In this document: positions 59,091 through 64,000 of the stretch, piece after piece
Position numbering within the stretch: the first letter of the stretch is position 1
Layout: every line of letters begins with the position of its first letter
Source of the DNA: Streptomyces sp. NBC_01231
GTDB taxonomy: Bacteria; Actinomycetota; Actinomycetes; Streptomycetales; Streptomycetaceae
Direction of reading: 5' to 3'
Assembly (NCBI GenBank): GCA_035999765.1
Contig: CP108521.1
Coordinates: forward strand, 2,046,001 to 2,110,000
Length of the DNA stretch: 64,000 nucleotides
Program-made: the position numbers and the translations under genes
Notes under the pieces: generated by a model
Seen by the model: only the letters and a program-made list of their open reading frames with translations
The model's database searches: none
Told to the model about the DNA's origin: nothing

Positions 59091-62000
59091 CCTTCGACAC
59101 GCTGCTGGTCGCCAACCGGGGAGAGATAGCGGTCCGGATCATCCGCACGGCCCGTGAACTCGGCCTGCGCACGGTCGCCGTGTACTCCGACCCGGACCGC
59201 CGCGCACCCCATGTCCGGCTCGCCGACGAGGCCGTACGGCTCGGCCCGGCGCCCGCGAAGGAGTCGTACCTCGACGCCGACCTGGTGCTGCGGGCCGCGA
59301 AGGACACCGGCGCGGGCGCGATCCACCCCGGCTACGGATTCCTGTCCGAGGACGCGTCCTTCGCGCGCCGCTGCGAGGACGCCGGGATCGTGTTCGTCGG
59401 CCCGACGCCGGAGCAGCTGGAGCTGTTCGGCGCCAAACACACGGCCCGGGCCGCCGCCGAGGCCGCCGGGGTGCCGCTCGCTCCCGGCACGGGGCTCCTT
59501 GGCTCGCTCGACGAGGCCCTCGACCGGGCCGCGGTCATCGGCTACCCCGTCATGCTCAAGGCGACCGGCGGGGGCGGCGGTATCGGTATGTCGGCCTGTC
59601 GATCCGCCGACGAACTCGTCGACGCCTGGGAGCGGGTGCAGCGCGTCGCCGCCGCCTCCTTCTCGTCCGCCGGAGTCTTCCTCGAGCGCCTGGTCGAGCA
59701 CGCCCGTCATGTCGAGGTGCAGGTCTTCGGCGACGGCGACGGCCGGGTGGTCACCTTCGGCGACCGTGACTGCTCCCTCCAGCGTCGCAACCAGAAGGTC
59801 CTGGAGGAGGCCCCGGCCCCAGGGCTGCCTGCGCACACCCGTGAACGGCTCGCCGTATCCGCGCGCGACCTGTGCGCGTCGATCGGCTACCGCTCCGCCG
59901 GAACCGTCGAGTTCGTCTACGACGACGCCCGCGAGGAGGCGTACTTCCTGGAGGTCAACACCCGCCTCCAGGTCGAGCACCCGGTCACCGAGGAGATCTA
60001 CGGCGTCGACCTGGTCGCCTGGATGCTCCGCCTGGCACGCGGCGAGAAGGACGTCGTGCGCGATCCGGGCACACCCCGCGGCCACGCCGTCGAGGCCCGC
60101 CTCTACGCCGAGGACCCCTCCCGTGAACACCGTCCCGGGGCGGGCCTGTTGACCCGGGTGGAGTTCCCGCCGGGCGTCCGCGTCGACAGCTGGGTGGAGA
60201 CGGGCACCGAGGTGACCACGTCGTACGACCCGATGCTCGCGAAGGTCATCGCGTACGGCCCCGACCGGGCGCACGCGTTGCGGCGGCTGGACGAGGCACT
60301 GGCCCGCACCCGCGTCGACGGCATCGAGACGAACCTGGGCCTGGTGCGGGCGGCGCTCACGGACCGGGACTTCCGCGCCGCCACCCACTCCACGGCGACC
60401 CTGACCGGGGTGAGCGACCCGACCCCGCGCATCGAGGTCGTCTCCGGCGGCACCCTCACCACCGTGCAGGACTGGCCCGGCCGCACCGGGTACTGGCAGG
60501 TCGGCGTTCCACCGTGCGGCCCTATGGACGACCGGTCCTTCCGGCTCGGCAACCGGGCACTCGGCAACGACGAGAGCGCGCCGGGACTCGAATGCACCCT
60601 CCAGGGACCGGTGTTGAGGTTCACGCACCCCACCACCGTGTGTGTGACGGGTGTGCCCGCCGCGGTCACCGTGGACGGTACGGCGGTCGCGCCGTGGGAG
60701 CCGCTGACGGTGCCCGCGGGGGCGGTGCTCGAGGTAGGCGCGCCCCTTGAGCACGGCCTGCGGACGTATGTGCTGTTCGCCGGGGGCCTGGACGTACCCG
60801 CCTTCCTCGGCAGCGCGAGCACCTTCACCCTGGGCCGCTTCGGCGGACACGGCGGCCGCGCACTGCGCACGGGCGACGTCCTGCACGGCGGGACGGTGAC
60901 CGCGGGCGCCGGCCCGGCGGCCGGGGCCGGCCCCGTGCCGCTCGACGACCGACCGGACTTCACCGCCGTATGGCACGTCGGCGCCGTCGAAGGCCCGCAC
61001 GCCGCACCGGAGTTCTTCACCGAGGACGACATCCACGACTTCTACGCCGCCGACTGGAAGGTCCACTTCAACTCGGCCCGCACCGGTGTCCGCCTGGTCG
61101 GCCCGAAGCCGCGCTGGGCCCGCACCGACGGCGGCGAGGCGGGCCTGCACCCGTCCAACATCCACGACACCCCGTACTCCGTCGGTGCCGTCGACTACAC
61201 GGGCGACATGCCGGTGCTGCTCGGCCCGGACGGCCCGTCGCTCGGCGGCTTCGTCTGCCCGGCGACGGTGCTCAGCACCGAGCGCTGGAAGCTGGGCCAG
61301 CTGCGCCCAGGCGACACGGTGCGCTTCGTGCCGGTTGACGTGTCGGGCGGACCCCGCACGCCCATCGTGGACGGCGGCATCCTGGCCCGGGACGGCGATG
61401 TGACCTACCGCCGCAGCGGCGACGACAACCTGCTCGTCGAGTTCGGCCCGATGCAGCTCGACCTGGCCCTGCGGATGCGCGTCCACGCGCTGATGGAGAG
61501 CGTGGCCGCGCACGGCCCGGAGGGGATCACCGACCTCACCCCGGGCATCCGCTCACTCCAGATCCAGGCCGACCCACGGCGCCTCGCACAGCACGAACTC
61601 CTGTCCGCGGTACGGGAGATCACCGCGTCCCTCCCCCCGAGCGACGAACTCGTCGTCCCTTCCCGCACGGTCCACCTCCCCCTCTCCTGGGACGACCCGG
61701 CGACCCGCGAGGCGATCGCCCGCTACATGGCGGGCGTCCGCGACGACGCGCCCTGGTGCCCGTGGAACATCGAGTTCATCCGCCGCGTGAACGGCCTGGG
61801 GTCGGTGGACGACGTGTACCGCACGGTCTTCGACGCCGAGTACCTCGTGCTGGGCCTGGGCGACGTCTATCTGGGCGCCCCCGTGGCCACCCCGCTGGAT
61901 CCCCGCCACCGTCTGGTGACGACCAAGTACAACCCGGCACGCACCTGGACGGCGGAGAACTCCGTCGGCATCGGCGGGGCATATCTGTGCGTCTACGGCA

Positions 62001-62620
62001 TGGAGGGCCCCGGCGGCTACCAGTTCGTGGGCCGCACGACCCAGGTGTGGTCGGGCTGGCAGCAGCGCGGCGCGTTCGAGCCGGGTTCGCCCTGGCTGCT
62101 GCGCTTCTTCGACCGGATCAAGTGGTATCCGGTCGACGCGGACGAGCTGGTCGACCTGCGCGCCGACATCACCTCCGGCCGGTTCGTGCCCCGCATCGAG
62201 GAGGGCACGTTCTCGCTGGCCGAGTACCAGGCCTTCCTGGCCGAGAACGCCGGGTCCATCGCCGCGTTCAGGTCCCGGCAGCAGACCGCCTTCGCCGCGG
62301 AGCGGGACGCGTGGGAGGCGGCGGGCGAGTTCACCCGGGCGCAGGCGGCCGCCGCACCGGCCCCTCCCCCGGCCGAGGTCACCGTCCCGCCCGGCGGGCG
62401 CCTCGTGGAGGCCGAGTTCGCCGCCTCCGTCTGGCAGCTGAACGTCGAGCCCGGCGACGAGGTGTCGGCAGGTCAGCCGCTGCTCGCCCTGGAGGCGATG
62501 AAGATGGAGTCCCGGGTGCACGCGCCGATGGACGGCGTGGTGGCTCAGGTCCTGGCCAGGACCGGGGACCAGGTGGAGGCGGGGACGGCACTGGTCGTCC
62601 TGGCCCCGGCCGCGAACTGA
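59087..62620 (+). CDS. urea/guanidine carboxylase (biotin-dependent)
   Basis: The 1177-residue single-chain biotin enzyme has a biotin carboxylase at 1-450 (VANRGEIAVRIIRTARELG, ATP-grasp KATGGGGGIGMSA, EVNTRLQVEHPVTEEI). The KipI/KipA-like (AHS1/AHS2) carboxyltransferase half follows at about 465-1080, and the biotin carboxyl carrier domain is at the end, with the biotinyl Lys1139 in EAMKMES. It converts urea to allophanate, or guanidine to carboxyguanidine. Because DUF1989 partners stand in the same operon, guanidine is the better guess. Length is normal. ATG 59087 overlaps the previous stop. The allophanate hydrolase is a separate downstream gene rather than fused as in yeast. Confidence 0.92.
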   Translation: MTFDTLLVANRGEIAVRIIRTARELGLRTVAVYSDPDRRAPHVRLADEAVRLGPAPAKESYLDADLVLRAAKDTGAGAIHPGYGFLSEDASFARRCEDAGIVFVGPTPEQLELFGAKHTARAAAEAAGVPLAPGTGLLGSLDEALDRAAVIGYPVMLKATGGGGGIGMSACRSADELVDAWERVQRVAAASFSSAGVFLERLVEHARHVEVQVFGDGDGRVVTFGDRDCSLQRRNQKVLEEAPAPGLPAHTRERLAVSARDLCASIGYRSAGTVEFVYDDAREEAYFLEVNTRLQVEHPVTEEIYGVDLVAWMLRLARGEKDVVRDPGTPRGHAVEARLYAEDPSREHRPGAGLLTRVEFPPGVRVDSWVETGTEVTTSYDPMLAKVIAYGPDRAHALRRLDEALARTRVDGIETNLGLVRAALTDRDFRAATHSTATLTGVSDPTPRIEVVSGGTLTTVQDWPGRTGYWQVGVPPCGPMDDRSFRLGNRALGNDESAPGLECTLQGPVLRFTHPTTVCVTGVPAAVTVDGTAVAPWEPLTVPAGAVLEVGAPLEHGLRTYVLFAGGLDVPAFLGSASTFTLGRFGGHGGRALRTGDVLHGGTVTAGAGPAAGAGPVPLDDRPDFTAVWHVGAVEGPHAAPEFFTEDDIHDFYAADWKVHFNSARTGVRLVGPKPRWARTDGGEAGLHPSNIHDTPYSVGAVDYTGDMPVLLGPDGPSLGGFVCPATVLSTERWKLGQLRPGDTVRFVPVDVSGGPRTPIVDGGILARDGDVTYRRSGDDNLLVEFGPMQLDLALRMRVHALMESVAAHGPEGITDLTPGIRSLQIQADPRRLAQHELLSAVREITASLPPSDELVVPSRTVHLPLSWDDPATREAIARYMAGVRDDAPWCPWNIEFIRRVNGLGSVDDVYRTVFDAEYLVLGLGDVYLGAPVATPLDPRHRLVTTKYNPARTWTAENSVGIGGAYLCVYGMEGPGGYQFVGRTTQVWSGWQQRGAFEPGSPWLLRFFDRIKWYPVDADELVDLRADITSGRFVPRIEEGTFSLAEYQAFLAENAGSIAAFRSRQQTAFAAERDAWEAAGEFTRAQAAAAPAPPPAEVTVPPGGRLVEAEFAASVWQLNVEPGDEVSAGQPLLALEAMKMESRVHAPMDGVVAQVLARTGDQVEAGTALVVLAPAAN

Positions 62621-62634
62621 AAGAGGAACAAGCA

Positions 62635-64000
62635 ATGTCCAGCACTCTCTCCCGTGTCCGCGCCGCCTACGCCCGCGTCGAGGCCGTGGACCGGCCCGAG
62701 ATCTGGATCGACCTCCGCCCGCGGGCTCAGGTCGAGGCGGAGGCCCGGAGGATCGACGAGCTTGTCGCCTCCGGCGTTCGACTTCCGCTCGCCGGGCGCC
62801 TGTTCGCCGTCAAGGGGAACATCGACGTGGCCGGCCTGCCCACGACCGCGGGCTGCCCGTCGTACGCCTACCGGCCCGACGCCGACGCGCCGGTCGTCGC
62901 CCGCCTCCGCGCGGCGGGCGCCGTCGTCCTGGGCACCACGAACCTGGACCAGTTCGCGACCGGGCTGGTCGGCACCCGCTCCCCGCACGGCGCCGTACGG
63001 AGCGCGCACGACCCGGCCAGGATCAGCGGCGGCTCCAGCTCCGGCTCGGCCGTCGCGGTGGCCCTCGGCATCGTCGACTTCGCGCTGGGCACCGACACCG
63101 CGGGCTCGGGCCGCGTCCCGGCCGCCTTCAACGGCATCGTCGGCCTCAAGCCCACCCGGGGCCTGGTCCCGATCACCGGCGTGGTCCCGGCCTGCGCCTC
63201 CCTGGACTGTGTGACGGTCTTCGCCCGCACGCTCCCCGAGGCCGAGCAGGCCCTGGCCCACATGGCGTCCCCGCCGGCCCGCGATCTCCCCGCGCTCCCC
63301 CAGCGGGCCCCGGGCCCCTGGCGCGTCGCCGTCCCGGCACGGGAACAGCTTCTCGAGCTGGACGAGGGCTGGGCGGAGGCCTACGAGGCGGCCGTGGGCC
63401 AGCTCGTCACCGCTGGCGCCACGGTGCGGGAGATCGACCTCGGCCCCTTCACGGAGGCCGCGGCGATGCTGTACGAGGGCGCGTTCGTCGCCGAGCGCTA
63501 CACAGCCGTAGGGAGCTTTGTCGACAAAGCGCTGGCCGCGAACGACCCGTCTCTCGACGCCACCGTCGCCGGCATCATCACCCGGGCCCGGGACATCCCG
63601 GCCCACCAGCTGTTCGCCGACACCGATCGCCTGGCCGTCCTGCGCACCCGGGCGCTGGCCGCGCTCGCCGACGCGGACGCCCTGCTGCTGCCCACCGCAC
63701 CCGGCCACCCCACCCTCGCCGAGGTGGCCGCCGATCCCCTGGGCTCCAACGCCCGCCTGGGCCGCTTCACCAACTCCACCAACCTCTTCGACCTGGCCGC
63801 GGTGGCCGTCCCGGCGGGCGAGGCGAACGGCCTCCCCTTCGGCGTCATGCTGATCGGCCCGGCGTTCACGGACGAACGCCTGGCCACGATCGCCCGGCTG
63901 CTCCAGCCGCAGACACAGCTCGCGGTGGTGGGGGCACACCTGTCGGGCCAGCCCCTCAACCCGCAGCTCCTGTCCCTGGGCGCCCGTCTGGACCGCACGA
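62635..64000 (+). CDS. atzF: allophanate hydrolase (3' end beyond window)
   Basis: At least 455 codons are visible of an amidase-signature enzyme that hydrolyses allophanate to ammonia and CO2. The Ser-cisSer-Lys triad is visible: Lys60 in FAVKGNID, cis-Ser in GGSSSGSAVAVALG (134-136) and nucleophile Ser158 in DTAGSGR. The rest (VGLKPTRGLVPITGVVPACASLDCVTVFARTL) is typical of AtzF/DUR1-type amidases. ATG 62635 lies 14 bp after the carboxylase stop behind AAGAGG. The allophanate hydrolase C-terminal domain would lie past base 64000. Confidence 0.93.
   Translation, partial: MSSTLSRVRAAYARVEAVDRPEIWIDLRPRAQVEAEARRIDELVASGVRLPLAGRLFAVKGNIDVAGLPTTAGCPSYAYRPDADAPVVARLRAAGAVVLGTTNLDQFATGLVGTRSPHGAVRSAHDPARISGGSSSGSAVAVALGIVDFALGTDTAGSGRVPAAFNGIVGLKPTRGLVPITGVVPACASLDCVTVFARTLPEAEQALAHMASPPARDLPALPQRAPGPWRVAVPAREQLLELDEGWAEAYEAAVGQLVTAGATVREIDLGPFTEAAAMLYEGAFVAERYTAVGSFVDKALAANDPSLDATVAGIITRARDIPAHQLFADTDRLAVLRTRALAALADADALLLPTAPGHPTLAEVAADPLGSNARLGRFTNSTNLFDLAAVAVPAGEANGLPFGVMLIGPAFTDERLATIARLLQPQTQLAVVGAHLSGQPLNPQLLSLGARLDRT

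Noticed and set aside
58796..61513. A 905-codon open frame antisense to the carboxylase gene
   Set aside because: It mirrors the codon bias of the carboxylase; composition is not protein-like and there is no recognisable motif.

Overview
The window comes from a high-GC actinomycete, almost certainly a Streptomyces chromosome. The evidence is strong third-position GC bias, many GTG starts, Tat signals, a conservon with a CYP157-type P450, a DmdR-type iron box, and the block pheT-pheS / sensor kinase / TrmH-family methylase / rplT-rpmI-infC / DUF1844, whose order I recognise from Streptomyces cores. No rRNA, tRNA or CRISPR array was seen.

Layout. 1-8.1 kb: mixed housekeeping and regulatory genes (a degenerate histidine-phosphatase-like protein, a divergent MocR regulator/EamA exporter pair, DUF1918, a GHL10-type glycosidase, 3-hydroxybutyryl-CoA dehydrogenase, a small membrane protein, a NUDIX hydrolase and a TPR-type regulator). 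8.5-17.5 kb: the translation block on the minus strand, with infC starting at a rare ATC behind a long structured leader, then DUF1844 and SseB. 17.6-25.3 kb: a secreted class A beta-lactamase-fold hydrolase, a coupled operon of Pro-rich membrane protein, mycosin and VOC protein, an alanine-racemase-like PLP enzyme and a DUF2510 membrane protein. 25.3-30.6 kb: an amine gamma-glutamylation pathway (GlnA4-like synthetase, aldehyde dehydrogenase, SDR, FadR-type regulator, gamma-glutamyl hydrolase). 30.6-34.2 kb: a phosphotransferase, a LysR regulator, a metal-receptor-like protein and an XRE-cupin regulator.

34.2-43.6 kb is the accessory part. A glycine-betaine (Opu) operon is followed by a degenerate zone with a detached second copy of an OpuAC 3' end, a TnpB-like remnant and two paralogous small secreted Cys proteins of unknown family. 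Upstream of the operon lie a large serine integrase, about 700 bp without genes, an IS110-family transposase and a small membrane ORF that overlaps the end of the transposase.

43.6-51.7 kb: a 5'-3' exonuclease, an iron-box-controlled siderophore-interacting protein, a DrrAB-like ABC exporter with a PadR regulator, an APC permease and a pseudouridine synthase. 51.7-56.4 kb: the conservon rarABCDE (cvn9-like), with a P450 that lacks the ExxR motif. 56.7-64 kb: a TetR regulator divergent from a DUF1989 pair, a 1177-aa biotin carboxylase of the urea/guanidine carboxylase type and allophanate hydrolase (running off the window). This matches the carboxyguanidine-deiminase route of guanidine nitrogen assimilation.

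The strongest new observation links two separate loci. A 30-bp, nearly perfect palindrome in the TetR/carboxylase promoter recurs (24 of 30 positions) upstream of the APC permease 9 kb away. This suggests that one TetR repressor controls both substrate uptake and degradation.
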